Shown: piece after piece, positions 29,551-38,850 of the stretch
Numbering within the stretch: the stretch's first letter is position 1
Layout of the letters: every line of letters starts with the position of its first letter
Assembly: GCF_006715975.1 (NCBI RefSeq)
Contig: NZ_VFOF01000001.1
Span: forward strand, 72,001-136,000
Reading direction: 5' to 3'
DNA: 64,000 bases
DNA from: Zymomonas mobilis
GTDB lineage: Bacteria > Pseudomonadota > Alphaproteobacteria > Sphingomonadales > Sphingomonadaceae
Made by a program: the position numbers and the translations under genes
Notes under the pieces: model-generated
The model's database searches: none
What the model saw: the letters and a program-made list of their open reading frames with translations, nothing else
Told to the model about the DNA's origin: nothing

Positions 29551-30372
29551 TTAGGAAGAGAACCATATTTTTAGCTGATTTTTTGCAGCTTCACTTCCGT
29601 GATCAGCCGATTGTTTTAGCCAATAAGACGAATTGTTCTTATCGACCGTTACGCCTTCGCCATTATAATACATAATGCCCAAAGCGAGTTCGGCTTGTGC
29701 AAAACCGTGATTGGCCGCTTGTTGATACCAATAGACGGCTTTCCCCTTATCAACCGCGAGGCCATCCCCGTTATAATACAGATTACCAAGGTTATATTCA
29801 GCCTGTGCATTCCCCTGCTCGGCTGCCTTTTGATACCAATAAAGGGTTTTGGATTTATCAAGCGCGACGGTGTCGCCGCTCGCATACATAACGCCTAGAT
29901 TTAATTGCGATTGCGGGTCATTTTGGTTGGCTGCTTGTTGATATAGATCCGCAGCTTTGGCTTTATCGACGGTAACTGCATCGCCGTTGTAATACATGTT
30001 GCCAAGAGCGACTTGGCCTTGGGCATCGCCATGATTAACCGCTTGCTGATACCAGTAAAGCGCCTTGGATTTATCAACCGCTACGCCGTCGCCATTATAA
30101 TATAGCGTGCCGAGATTATATTCAGCGGGCGCAAAGCCTTTATTGGCGGCCTGCTGTATCAAGTTAAAGGCTTTGCCTTTATCGGCCGCGAGACCGTCAC
30201 CATGAGCATATTTCAGGCCGAGCGTTAAGGCATCCTGTGGCGTTTTCGGGTTCGGTTTTTTTAGACTTAAAGCCCCCCAGAGGAGCAAAGCTCCCAATAT
30301 TATGGCGGCTGAAATAAGAGCCGCTTTCCATCCTATTTTTTTCACTGTCCTTAATATCCCGCTGGTCTTCAT
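29551..30372 (-). CDS. Membrane-anchored Sel1-repeat protein
   Basis: 273 residues. One membrane segment (about 15-34) is followed by six Sel1-like repeats of 36 residues, each with the pattern A-x-x-x-LG-x-M/L-YYNGDG-V-x-VDK-x-KA-x-YWYQQAA. The repeats also show at DNA level as a 108-base period. Sel1 proteins are scaffolds for protein contacts. It lies divergent from the cyclodeaminase gene. A longer Sel1 protein at 57461 shares the motif style. Confidence 0.88.
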   Translation of the reverse strand: MKTSGILRTVKKIGWKAALISAAIILGALLLWGALSLKKPNPKTPQDALTLGLKYAHGDGLAADKGKAFNLIQQAANKGFAPAEYNLGTLYYNGDGVAVDKSKALYWYQQAVNHGDAQGQVALGNMYYNGDAVTVDKAKAADLYQQAANQNDPQSQLNLGVMYASGDTVALDKSKTLYWYQKAAEQGNAQAEYNLGNLYYNGDGLAVDKGKAVYWYQQAANHGFAQAELALGIMYYNGEGVTVDKNNSSYWLKQSADHGSEAAKNQLKIWFSS

Positions 30373-30575
30373 CGATTATATTTTGTCCCTACGCCTCCCT
30401 TTATTTACGGAATATGACAGAAATGCCCCCTGCCTGATGTTTGCTATTGCGCCACAAAGTATTGATCAACAAATCACGCTTGCAATTGGGCGGCCGCTTT
30501 TAAGATCGAAGATATTAGGCGGGCGGGATTCCTTTTTTCTTTGCAAAAGATCAAGGAGATCAGGATAACAGCCAG

Positions 30576-31481
30576 ATGAAATTCTATTCTATCGCCGAAA
30601 CAAAGAAGATTTTGACCTATCCTGTCTTGGTTGAAGCTTTGAAGCAGACAATTCAGGCATATGATCGGGGTGATATTCATTGTCCCGAGCGGGTCACGAC
30701 GATGGCTCCCGATAGATCAAGCCTGTTGATGGTCATGCCCGCGACCAGTCGGGAAATATTGGTCACCAAAATATTGACGATTTGCCCTGATAATGCGGCT
30801 TCTGAGCGGCCTGTCATCCAAGGGCAGATATCCTGTGCTGATGCCGAAAACGGCAAGATGCTGTTCGTTTTGGATGCCCCAACGGTCACCATGTTACGGA
30901 CATCGGCTTTGTCTATGTTGGCGATCGAATTACTGGCAAAACAGCCGATAGAAAAGATTTTGATTATTGGGACGGGCGTGCAGGCCGTTGCCCATTGTGA
31001 GGCGCTGGCGGCGCTTTATCCTGATATTTCAGTTTCTATCAGAGGCCGTTCAATGGAACGGAGCCGTGCCTTTTGTCAGCGGCTATCATCCTTGCCTTTG
31101 CGATTGCAGCCAGACGAAAGAGACGGATCTGATTTCGATGTGGTGATTACGGTCACTTCCAGTCGTGAAGTTATCTATAATGAGCCAGCCTTGGCGGGAC
31201 GATTGGTGATTGCGGTGGGTGCCTTTAGGCCGGAGATGATCGAGATTGCGCCCGAAATTGTGAGAAATAGCGTGGTCTATGTCGATGATTTGATTGGGGC
31301 GCCGAGTGAGGCAGGCGATATTATTCAGGCCGGTTTGGAATGGTCAAAAGTGCAGCCTTTGGCTTTAGCATTAGAGAGCAAGCCCCTTAAGGATCAGCCG
31401 ATCTTGTTTAAATCGGTGGGTTGTGCCGCTTGGGATTTGGCAGCTTGTCAGGTCGTGTATGAGTTTGCCGGAAAGCGATGA
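30576..31481 (+). CDS. Ornithine cyclodeaminase/mu-crystallin family protein
   Basis: 301 residues. The family core is visible: VTKILTICPDN, FVLDAPTVTMLRTSALS and the NAD-binding IIGTGVQAVAHCEAL (about residue 130), followed by VYVDDLIGAPSEAGD. Members act as NAD-dependent ornithine cyclodeaminases, alanine dehydrogenases or imine reductases. The substrate is not clear. An AAGGAGATCAGGA region lies 12-25 bases upstream. No operon partner is evident. Confidence 0.87.
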   Translation: MKFYSIAETKKILTYPVLVEALKQTIQAYDRGDIHCPERVTTMAPDRSSLLMVMPATSREILVTKILTICPDNAASERPVIQGQISCADAENGKMLFVLDAPTVTMLRTSALSMLAIELLAKQPIEKILIIGTGVQAVAHCEALAALYPDISVSIRGRSMERSRAFCQRLSSLPLRLQPDERDGSDFDVVITVTSSREVIYNEPALAGRLVIAVGAFRPEMIEIAPEIVRNSVVYVDDLIGAPSEAGDIIQAGLEWSKVQPLALALESKPLKDQPILFKSVGCAAWDLAACQVVYEFAGKR

Positions 31482-31835
31482 TGCTCGGACAGTCGGCTAG
31501 CGCGGTAGCCATAAGGCTGTACTGCAAAGCAAAAAAGTACATTAGAAAAAATTGAAAATCACTTTGATGGCATTGAGAAGAAAGAGGTATTTTCAGATGT
31601 AGCCTATAAATATCGTCCTATAATAATAACGTTGAATAGATATCTCGTTATTCATCGAATGCATTTTAACGTATCAAAATATCAATATTATATAATAAAA
31701 TTTAATACATCTTAAATAGATATATGTGTTAATTTTATCTATATTTAAATAATATTTATTTTTTATTTTGCAGATAAAATATTTACCATTAGGTTGCCCC
31801 GAAATTTACATTATTTCATAAAAACAGGGGACTTC
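31482..31835. other. 354-bp AT-rich intergenic region
   Basis: No open frame with coding character, RNA fold or repeat could be supported. The second half is almost pure A/T and probably holds the promoter of the gene at 31836. Confidence 0.6.
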
Positions 31836-32702
31836 ATGAAAATTAATCCATTTATTCTGGCTGCACTTATGGGCTGTTCTATGCCTGTTTTAGCAGAAAC
31901 CCTTAACAATGAATCTGTCGTTACCTTGACCAATACGGGTTTGGGTGATGAAGCGATTGTTGCGAAGATCAAAAATTCGGATGCTAATTACGATCTTTCA
32001 ACCGATCAGCTGATTGCTTTACGACGGCGTGGTGTATCCAGTCCGGTTTTGGCGGCGATGCTGGAGAAAAGCGCGCCTAAAGCTGCGGCGATGTCGATGG
32101 ATTCGCCTGATCCGATGGTGCCTCATTCGCCTGGTGTTTATCTGTTTAATGCGCATTCCGTCCCGCCGAAGATGCGGTATATGGAGTCAACCGTCACCAA
32201 TCAGGCCAAAACAGGGGGCGTCTGGGGCTATGCTTTGACGAGCGGTATTGCTTCCATGAGCATCAAAGCCTCTATCCAGAACGAACATGCGCTTAACCGG
32301 ACGGATGATGAGCAGCCGGTTTTCTATTTTTTCTTTGATGAGGCCAATAACCAGCAGGCTGCAAGCACGTGGAGTGCTGGCACGCAGGCTACCGTTAATT
32401 CGCCGAATGCGTTTACTTTGATTAAGATGCAAAGCAAAAGCGGAAAGAATGGTCATCGTGAAATACGCGTCGGTAGTCGCAATATTGGCGGTGCAAAAAG
32501 CGGCGTTATGGATAAAGACCAGATACCGTTTGATTTCGAAATGGTCAGAGCCGGTGTTTATAAAGTAACGCCGAAATATGCCTTGAAGCCGGGTGAATAT
32601 GGATTTTTATACGAGATGACCAGCAATGGCGCCAAAGGGGCTTTGAGTGGTCGTATTTTTGATTTTTCGGTAATGGCTGACCGCGATTTAGACAAAAATT
32701 AG
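31836..32702 (+). CDS. Secreted protein of unknown function
   Basis: 288 residues. A clear signal peptide (MKINPFILAALMGCSMPVLA) is followed by a domain with VVTLTNTGLGDEAIVAKIK and LIALRRRGVSSPVLAAML, a pattern seen in several periplasmic proteins of unknown role. The second half looks beta-rich. The ATG at 31836 is taken because AGGGG lies about 6 bases upstream; the longer frame from 31794 has no signal at its N terminus. It is followed by a strong inverted repeat. Probably periplasmic. Confidence 0.75.
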   Translation: MKINPFILAALMGCSMPVLAETLNNESVVTLTNTGLGDEAIVAKIKNSDANYDLSTDQLIALRRRGVSSPVLAAMLEKSAPKAAAMSMDSPDPMVPHSPGVYLFNAHSVPPKMRYMESTVTNQAKTGGVWGYALTSGIASMSIKASIQNEHALNRTDDEQPVFYFFFDEANNQQAASTWSAGTQATVNSPNAFTLIKMQSKSGKNGHREIRVGSRNIGGAKSGVMDKDQIPFDFEMVRAGVYKVTPKYALKPGEYGFLYEMTSNGAKGALSGRIFDFSVMADRDLDKN

Positions 32703-32710
32703 GCTGTTTT

Positions 32711-32757
32711 TTCAGGGCTGTCCCTCGGGGGGTAATATTGGGGAAGACAGCCCTGAA
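32711..32757 (+). terminator. Perfect 12-bp inverted repeat after secreted-protein gene
   Basis: TTCAGGGCTGTC (32711-32722) pairs with GACAGCCCTGAA (32746-32757) around a 23-base loop, 8 bases past the stop codon. There is no T run after it, so it may act as a weak terminator or as a 3' end stabiliser. Confidence 0.5.
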
Positions 32758-33135
32758 AGATATTATTATATAATAATATAATAATTCGTTATTATTTACA
32801 TAACCTCTATTAATAGAGAATTGTTACCAATAAATTACAGGAAACAGATAAAATATATAAACTAACATTTTAAATAATTATTTTTTTAAATGGGTTTTCT
32901 TTTGAATTTATCCGCATCTGTATTTTTTATTTTTTAATAAAAAGAAATGCTAATCTTTAACATATCAAATCTATATTTTTAAGGAAAACAGAATAATCAA
33001 AAATTTATTTATCCAATAGATATTACTGAAAATATTTATCCGATAACGACTGTTATCTTTTAGGCAGAAAATCTATATAGCCGCTGTTATAAGGGCTTTT
33101 TGTCCCAAAAGCTTGATCATCAAAGCAGATTTCTT
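32758..33135. other. 378-bp AT-rich intergenic region
   Basis: Mostly A/T with no gene I can support. It must hold the promoter of the MFS gene. A TTG at 33100 at its end could extend that gene by 12 codons. Confidence 0.5.
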
Positions 33136-34581
33136 ATGACTTCCCCAAATCCAAAATCCGGCTTTTTGACGCCTGATCGCTATTTATTCCTGTTATCTTT
33201 GTTGGTGGCGGGCACCTCCTTTATGGAGAATTTGGACGGTAGTATTATCGTGACCGCCCTGCCCGCGATGAGCAAAAGTTTTTCAGTGCCTCCGATTGAT
33301 TTGAATATCGGGGTGTCCGCTTATTTGATGACTTTGGGGATATTTATTCCAGTTAGCGGATGGATTGCCGACCGTTTTGGTATCAGGCGGATTTTCACCC
33401 TTGCGATTACGATATTTACCTTGGGATCCGTTCTTTGCGGGATGTCGAGCGGGCTGGTCGAATTCGTTCTGTTGCGGATTATGCAGGGTATCGGCGGGGC
33501 AATGATGATTCCGGTCGGAAGATTGGCTGTCTTGCGGAATTTGCCCAAAGAAAAGCTCGTTAAAACAATGGCGACCTTGATCTGGCCTGCTTTGGCCGCG
33601 CCAATGTTGGGCCCTGTTTTGGGTGGGTTGATTGTGACCCATACGACTTGGCGCTGGATATTCTATCTTAATCTGCCTTTGGGATTGATCGCGATTGTGT
33701 CGGCTTTGTTATTGGCACCGAAATCGGGCGAAGTCGAAGCTCCACCTTTTGATTGGCCGGGTTTTCTGCTGACTAGCTTTTCACTGTTTTTTGTCATGGC
33801 CGCGATCGAAATGGGCGCGCAGCCGGAACCGCAATGGGCCACAATTGGCGGAATGACGGCCTTTGGTGGGTTGTTGATGGCGTTGGGATATCGTCACCTT
33901 AATCAGGCTGCCTATCCGATGATTAACCTCAAAACTTTGGGGATACAGAGTTTTTCGGTCAGCATTTTTGGTGGCAGTATCTTCCGGATTTCAATCAGTG
34001 CGACGCCTTTTCTGTTGCCTTTGATGTTCCAAATCGGCTTTGGGCTTAGTCCGTTTTTATCCGGTTCATTGCTGACAGCCATTTTTGCCGGTAATCTGTT
34101 GATGAAGCCTTTCACGACCTATTTTATTGAGCGCTTCGGTTTTCGGCCTATTTTGATCTGGAATAACATCCTTTGTAGCCTGTCTATTTTGGCCTGTGTA
34201 TTTCTGTCACCGCAATATCAATGGCTGATTATTTTTGTTCTGTTTACGAGCGGGGTGTTTCGTTCACTGCAATTCACTGCGATTGTGACGCTCGCTTATT
34301 CAGAAGTGCCAAAGGAATTAATGAGCACGGCGAATACCTTGTTCAGCACCTTGGTTCAGATATCTTTAGGTTTAGGGGTTACGGTTGGCGCTATTGCTTT
34401 GCGGTTGAGTCATGGTCTGGTTGGATGGTTTAATCTGGGTCAGCAACCCGACCTACCCTTCAGAATAGCTTTGGTTATGGTGACGATATTTTCCTGTTTC
34501 GGTTTGATAGACGCGATAAAGCTAAGCCCGACTGCTGGTCTGACCTTGTTAAAAGATAAGAAAAACCGTCGGAAGGCTTAA
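33136..34581 (+). CDS. DHA2-family MFS drug efflux transporter
   Basis: 481 residues from the ATG. About 14 hydrophobic segments, with FMENLDGSIIVTALPAM in the first one, which is the DHA2 (EmrB/QacA) signature region, and the motif A-like GWIADRFGIRR after the second. It exports hydrophobic compounds using the proton gradient. The frame opens with TTG at 33100, preceded by AAGGG at only 4 bases, so that start cannot be excluded; the ATG at 33136 fits the family N terminus but lacks a good ribosome site. No membrane-fusion partner gene is adjacent. Confidence 0.87.
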   Translation: MTSPNPKSGFLTPDRYLFLLSLLVAGTSFMENLDGSIIVTALPAMSKSFSVPPIDLNIGVSAYLMTLGIFIPVSGWIADRFGIRRIFTLAITIFTLGSVLCGMSSGLVEFVLLRIMQGIGGAMMIPVGRLAVLRNLPKEKLVKTMATLIWPALAAPMLGPVLGGLIVTHTTWRWIFYLNLPLGLIAIVSALLLAPKSGEVEAPPFDWPGFLLTSFSLFFVMAAIEMGAQPEPQWATIGGMTAFGGLLMALGYRHLNQAAYPMINLKTLGIQSFSVSIFGGSIFRISISATPFLLPLMFQIGFGLSPFLSGSLLTAIFAGNLLMKPFTTYFIERFGFRPILIWNNILCSLSILACVFLSPQYQWLIIFVLFTSGVFRSLQFTAIVTLAYSEVPKELMSTANTLFSTLVQISLGLGVTVGAIALRLSHGLVGWFNLGQQPDLPFRIALVMVTIFSCFGLIDAIKLSPTAGLTLLKDKKNRRKA

Positions 34582-34617
34582 GAGGAAGATAGCGGTATTT
34601 TCAAGGAGAGACGGGTT

Positions 34618-35550
34618 TTAAAAATCCGAACCGGATAGCCTCTGAAACAGGAAGTCCAGTTCATCCATTGAACTGTAATCGAGGCTGATGGTACCGCTTT
34701 CACCATTATAGGCGATGGTCACGGGGACTTTCAGGGATTCCGTTAAGAGCTGTTGCAGCGCCAGAATATCCGCATCATCGCCATTGGCGGCCAAGGTTTG
34801 CCCTTTTTTCGCTTTACTGGGGGCTTCCGTGGTTTTGCCATTTTTGATTTCTTGCACCAGCTTTTCAGTGTCACGTACCGAAAGGCCTTTGTCGATGACC
34901 TTTTCAGCCAGTTTTTGCGGATCAGGGGAGGTAATCAAAGCGCGGGCATGTCCCATCGTCAATTGACGTGTGACCAGTGCATCCTGCACGCCTTCCGGCA
35001 GATCGAGCAAGCGCAGTAAATTCGTTATATGGCTTCGGGATTTACCCACCAGTTTTGACAGCGCTTCGGGAGTATGGCCGAATTGCTCTGCCAGTTTTTG
35101 ATAGGCTCTGGCTTCTTCAATGGCGTTTAATTCTGCCCGCTGGATATTTTCAATAAGAGCGACTTCGAGCGTTTCAGATTCATCGAAATCACGGACAATA
35201 ACCGGAATATCATGAAGCCTTGCCCGTTGAGCTGCCCGCCAGCGGCGCTCGCCAGCGACGATCTGCCAACCACTGCCTTTTGGACGGACAACGATTGGTT
35301 GCAGAACGCCTCTTTGGGCGATCGATTCCGTTAATTCTTTCAGCTTTGTTTCGTCGAAAATGCGGCGGGGCTGATCTGGATGAGGAAAAATGGCCGCCAC
35401 AGGGAGGCTTCGCACCGCGCCGGAATTCTGGCTTTCGCGGCCTGAACCTTGGCTATCGGTCGCCGTTTCATCGGCTATTTCGCCTAATAAAGCAGAAAGA
35501 CCACGACCAAGGCCGCCTTTACGTGGACGGTTTTTCTTATCCAAACTCAT
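34618..35550 (-). CDS. parB: Chromosome partition protein ParB
   Basis: 310 residues. It has the CTPase/arginine-patch motifs GERRWRAAQRA and ENIQRAELNAIEEA, then a helix-turn-helix (EALSKLVGKSRSHITNLLRL) and a C-terminal dimerisation domain. It binds parS and spreads to load SMC and drive origin segregation with ParA. The start overlaps the parA stop by 4 bases. Candidate parS sites lie at 36947 and 38981. Confidence 0.97.
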   Translation of the reverse strand: MSLDKKNRPRKGGLGRGLSALLGEIADETATDSQGSGRESQNSGAVRSLPVAAIFPHPDQPRRIFDETKLKELTESIAQRGVLQPIVVRPKGSGWQIVAGERRWRAAQRARLHDIPVIVRDFDESETLEVALIENIQRAELNAIEEARAYQKLAEQFGHTPEALSKLVGKSRSHITNLLRLLDLPEGVQDALVTRQLTMGHARALITSPDPQKLAEKVIDKGLSVRDTEKLVQEIKNGKTTEAPSKAKKGQTLAANGDDADILALQQLLTESLKVPVTIAYNGESGTISLDYSSMDELDFLFQRLSGSDF

Positions 35551-36347
35551 GCAGATACCTGTGACTGATAAAAGGTTTTCTTGCTGGAAAGTCGGTCGAT
35601 GACTTCCCGTGCCAAGGCCATATAGGCTTCCGATCCGGCGCAGCGATGATCGTAAATCAAAGCAGGAATACCGTGGCTGGGTGCTTCGGAAAGCCGAACA
35701 TTACGAGGAATAGTGGTATTAAAAACGACCCGTCCCAAAACAGCCCGCACATCATCTGCGACCTGATCTGAAAGGCGGTTACGGCGATCATACATCGTCA
35801 GCGCAACGCCCAGGATTGAAAGGGTCGGATTGAAACGCGAACGCACCCGTTCGATTGTGGTTAGAAGTTGGCTCAACCCTTCAAGGGCGAAAAATTCGCA
35901 TTGCAGCGGCACCATCAGTTTATGCGCGGCAACAAGGGCATTAACGGTAAGCAAACCCAGAGAAGGAGGGCAATCAATCAGGCAAGCATCCCAACGGTCA
36001 GCGGGGGCTGTATCGAGAACATGCGCCAGCCGGTGGGTTCTTTCCCCGAGGCTTAAGAGGTCGATTTCAGCACCGGAGAGATCAACCGTTGCCGGAATAA
36101 TTTCCAATCCAGGGACAGCGGTTTTCACCACGCCTTCGGTAAGGGCAGCTTCCCCCGTCAGTACCTGATAGGCAGAAATACGACGATTTTCGTGTTTTAT
36201 ACCAAGACCAGTCGAGGCATTGCCTTGGGGATCAAAATCAATAACTAAGACCCGCCAGCCGATAGCTGCCAAGGCCGTTGACAGGTTAATCGCGGAGGTT
36301 GTTTTTCCGACGCCGCCCTTTTGGTTGGCGATGGCGATTCTGATCAC
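35547..36347 (-). CDS. parA: Chromosome partition ATPase ParA
   Basis: 266 residues. The deviant Walker A NQKGGVGKTTSAINLS is at residue 8, followed by VIDFDPQGNASTGLG and CLIDCPPSLGLLT. It forms the ATP-dependent DNA gradient that moves ParB-parS. It overlaps rsmG by 4 bases upstream and parB by 4 bases downstream, so rsmG-parA-parB are tightly coupled. Confidence 0.97.
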   Translation of the reverse strand: MIRIAIANQKGGVGKTTSAINLSTALAAIGWRVLVIDFDPQGNASTGLGIKHENRRISAYQVLTGEAALTEGVVKTAVPGLEIIPATVDLSGAEIDLLSLGERTHRLAHVLDTAPADRWDACLIDCPPSLGLLTVNALVAAHKLMVPLQCEFFALEGLSQLLTTIERVRSRFNPTLSILGVALTMYDRRNRLSDQVADDVRAVLGRVVFNTTIPRNVRLSEAPSHGIPALIYDHRCAGSEAYMALAREVIDRLSSKKTFYQSQVSA

Positions 36348-37006
36348 GTTTTTTTCCCCGTTTTATGTTTTTTGGGGTGGATATGGGTCGCGACAATAAT
36401 CGCCGATTGTGGATCTGTGGCGCTCGCCTCTATCCTGATATCACCTTGCCATAATTTACGGGTCTCTTCCAGTTCCATACGTGCATTTTGCCCTTTGGGG
36501 AGGAGCCACAGGCTGTCCTTATGAGAAAAAGGCAGTGCCAATTTCCATAATTTATCCAGAGGGGCGAACGCCCGAGCTGTAATAATATCAAAGGGTTGTG
36601 GTTCGATATTTTCCAGCCTTTGCCCTAAAATTGTGACGGGTGTTTCAGCAGCTTCAGCGGCTTTTTGTAAAAATTCAACTCTTTTCCGGCGGGATTCAAC
36701 CAAAGTAACCGCCATATCGGAAAGAATGGCGATGATAATGCCCGGGAAACCAGCCCCAGAACCGAGATCTAGCCAGTTTTCAGGTGAGCTTTTATGAAAG
36801 CTGGCTTCTTTCCGTGCCAAAGGGAGAAGTTGGGCAGAATCGATGATATGGCGACCCCATAAATCATCAACGGTAGAACGGGCGATCAGATTCTGCTGTG
36901 CCATTTCCACATGAAGGCAAGCAACAAAAGCATCAAGCTTTGCCACTGTTTCACGTGAAATACCGATATGTTGGTCTAGCCAGACCAGAGCTTCTTCCCG
37001 TGTCAT
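36344..37006 (-). CDS. rsmG: 16S rRNA (guanine-N7) methyltransferase RsmG
   Basis: 220 residues. The SAM-binding motif WLDLGSGAGFPGIIIAI is at about residue 77, and IITARAFAPLDKL is near 140. It methylates N7 of G527 in 16S rRNA. It overlaps mnmG by 4 bases, the usual order beside origins. A parS-like site lies inside the 5' part of the gene. Confidence 0.96.
   Translation of the reverse strand: MTREEALVWLDQHIGISRETVAKLDAFVACLHVEMAQQNLIARSTVDDLWGRHIIDSAQLLPLARKEASFHKSSPENWLDLGSGAGFPGIIIAILSDMAVTLVESRRKRVEFLQKAAEAAETPVTILGQRLENIEPQPFDIITARAFAPLDKLWKLALPFSHKDSLWLLPKGQNARMELEETRKLWQGDIRIEASATDPQSAIIVATHIHPKKHKTGKKT
36947..36962. promoter_or_regulatory. parS-like site in rsmG
   Basis: TGTTTCACGTGAAATA differs from the consensus TGTTTCACGTGAAACA at one base. 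It lies about 600 bp from parA and is read through by rsmG. Confidence 0.85.
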
Positions 37007-38850
37007 AATGTCACTTTTTTTGCATGAATCCAGATGGCGGCCAAAGCGGCAGGGGTAACACCCCTGACCCGAGAGGCAGCCGCCATATCGGGTGGGCGGG
37101 CAGCAGAGAAACGTTCAACCATTTCATTAGAGAGACCCGCTATCGCCGCATAGTTGAGCTGATCAGGTAATGGCATATTATCGTTACCGGCCAAGCGTGC
37201 CAGCTCGGCATCTTGTCTTTCAAGATAGGGCGCGTAACGACCATCGTCGATCATTTCAGTTACGACAGCATCGGAAAGCTGCGTTAATTCTGGTATTAAT
37301 TTTTCGAGATGTTCCCGCGTCACGGCCGGAAAGCGCAGCCATTCAAACAAGCTGTGCGAGGCACCTTCTGTGACATGAGCGCCGACATTTTGCATGTCGC
37401 GGCTGCTGGCGGTTTGTTGCAGCAGCTTTTGGCATTTTTCGCGTTCGGCCTGCCTTTTGGTTACAAAAGCCGTCATTTCTGCCCCCAAAGCACCGAAGGC
37501 TTTTGCCTGACCGGATAGTCGGGTGACGGCATTATCAGCACGAAGACCGAGGCGATATTCTGCTCTGGCGGTCAGCATACGATAAGGTTCGGTAACGCCT
37601 TGCAAGACCAGATCGTCGATCATGACCCCAATATAGCTGTTACGACGATCGAAAACAGGAGGTGTTTTGCCAGCGACAGAGCAAGCGGCGCTGATGCCGG
37701 CGACTAAGCCTTGCGCTGCGGCTTCTTCGTAACCGGTGGTGCCGTTGATTTGTCCAGCGCAGAAAACGCCCTTCATCGCCTTTAATTCGAGATGATGGGT
37801 AAGGCTGCGCGGATCAATAAATTCATATTCGACCGCATAGCCTGACTGAACGATTTCGGTTTTTTCGAGGCCTTCGATGCTGTTGATAAAAGCCTGCTGT
37901 ACGTCTTCGGGTAAGGAAGTCGAAACCCCATTCGGATAAATCAGCGGAGTGTCGAGCCCTTCTGGTTCCAGAAAAATCTGATGCCCGTCGCGGTCACCAA
38001 ATTTCATAATTTTATCTTCGATGGAAGGACAGTAGCGCGGCCCCCGCCCCTCTATCGCACCGCTAAACAGCGGAGAGCGATCTAAACCGGCGCGGATGAT
38101 ATCATGGGTTTGTTGATTGCTACGGGTCAAAGCGCAAGCGATTTGCGGAGCGACGCGCCCCGTTCCATAGCTGGCCATTGTCCATGGTTCTTCATCGGAA
38201 GGTTGGCGTTGCAATCTTGACCAGTCGATGGTTCGACCATCAAGCCGTGGCGGCGTGCCAGTTTTCAGCCTGCCCAGCGGTAAATCAAGGGCTTTCAACT
38301 GTTCGGCAAGACCAAGAGAAGGTTGTTCCCCAATGCGCCCACCGCGCCATTTTTTTTCGCCGCAGAACAACCAAGCATCAAGGAAAGTGCCAGTTGTAAG
38401 AACAACGCATTTCGTCGCAACCGAACGGCCATCAGCCAATAACACGCCCGCGATTTTGCCTGCATCCATTTGGAAGGATTCAGCCATGTCTTCGATAATT
38501 TGGAGGTTGGCTTGTTCAGAGAGAGCCGTCTGAATAGCTTTTCGGTAGCGATTGCGGTCGGCCTGAATTCTGGGACCTTGAACAGCGCTGCCTTTGCTAC
38601 GGTTGAGCATTCGGTAGTGAATGGCCGCATAATCAGCCGCATGAGGCATCAAGCCATCCCATGCGTCGATTTCACGTACAAGATGTCCCTTGCCCAATCC
38701 ACCAATGGCCGGATTACAGGACATTGCCCCGATCTGGTTGCTGTCCATCGTCACAAGGGCTGTTTTTGCCCCCATACGGGCGGCAACAGCCGCAGCTTCA
38801 CAGCCGGCATGACCGCCGCCTATGACTACAATGTCGAAAAACTCGTTCAT
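37003..38850 (-). CDS. mnmG: tRNA uridine 5-carboxymethylaminomethyl modification enzyme MnmG
   Basis: 615 residues. FAD-binding VVIGGGHAGCEAA is at the N terminus. The active-site cysteines are in MSCNPAIGGLGKGHLVREID and GPRYCPSIEDKI. It works with MnmE to modify the wobble uridine of tRNAs. The frame extends to a GTG at 38883, but MNEFFDIVVIGGG matches the family start; the ribosome site is weak for both. It is the first gene of the mnmG-rsmG-parA-parB operon. Confidence 0.96.
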   Translation of the reverse strand: MNEFFDIVVIGGGHAGCEAAAVAARMGAKTALVTMDSNQIGAMSCNPAIGGLGKGHLVREIDAWDGLMPHAADYAAIHYRMLNRSKGSAVQGPRIQADRNRYRKAIQTALSEQANLQIIEDMAESFQMDAGKIAGVLLADGRSVATKCVVLTTGTFLDAWLFCGEKKWRGGRIGEQPSLGLAEQLKALDLPLGRLKTGTPPRLDGRTIDWSRLQRQPSDEEPWTMASYGTGRVAPQIACALTRSNQQTHDIIRAGLDRSPLFSGAIEGRGPRYCPSIEDKIMKFGDRDGHQIFLEPEGLDTPLIYPNGVSTSLPEDVQQAFINSIEGLEKTEIVQSGYAVEYEFIDPRSLTHHLELKAMKGVFCAGQINGTTGYEEAAAQGLVAGISAACSVAGKTPPVFDRRNSYIGVMIDDLVLQGVTEPYRMLTARAEYRLGLRADNAVTRLSGQAKAFGALGAEMTAFVTKRQAEREKCQKLLQQTASSRDMQNVGAHVTEGASHSLFEWLRFPAVTREHLEKLIPELTQLSDAVVTEMIDDGRYAPYLERQDAELARLAGNDNMPLPDQLNYAAIAGLSNEMVERFSAARPPDMAAASRVRGVTPAALAAIWIHAKKVTL

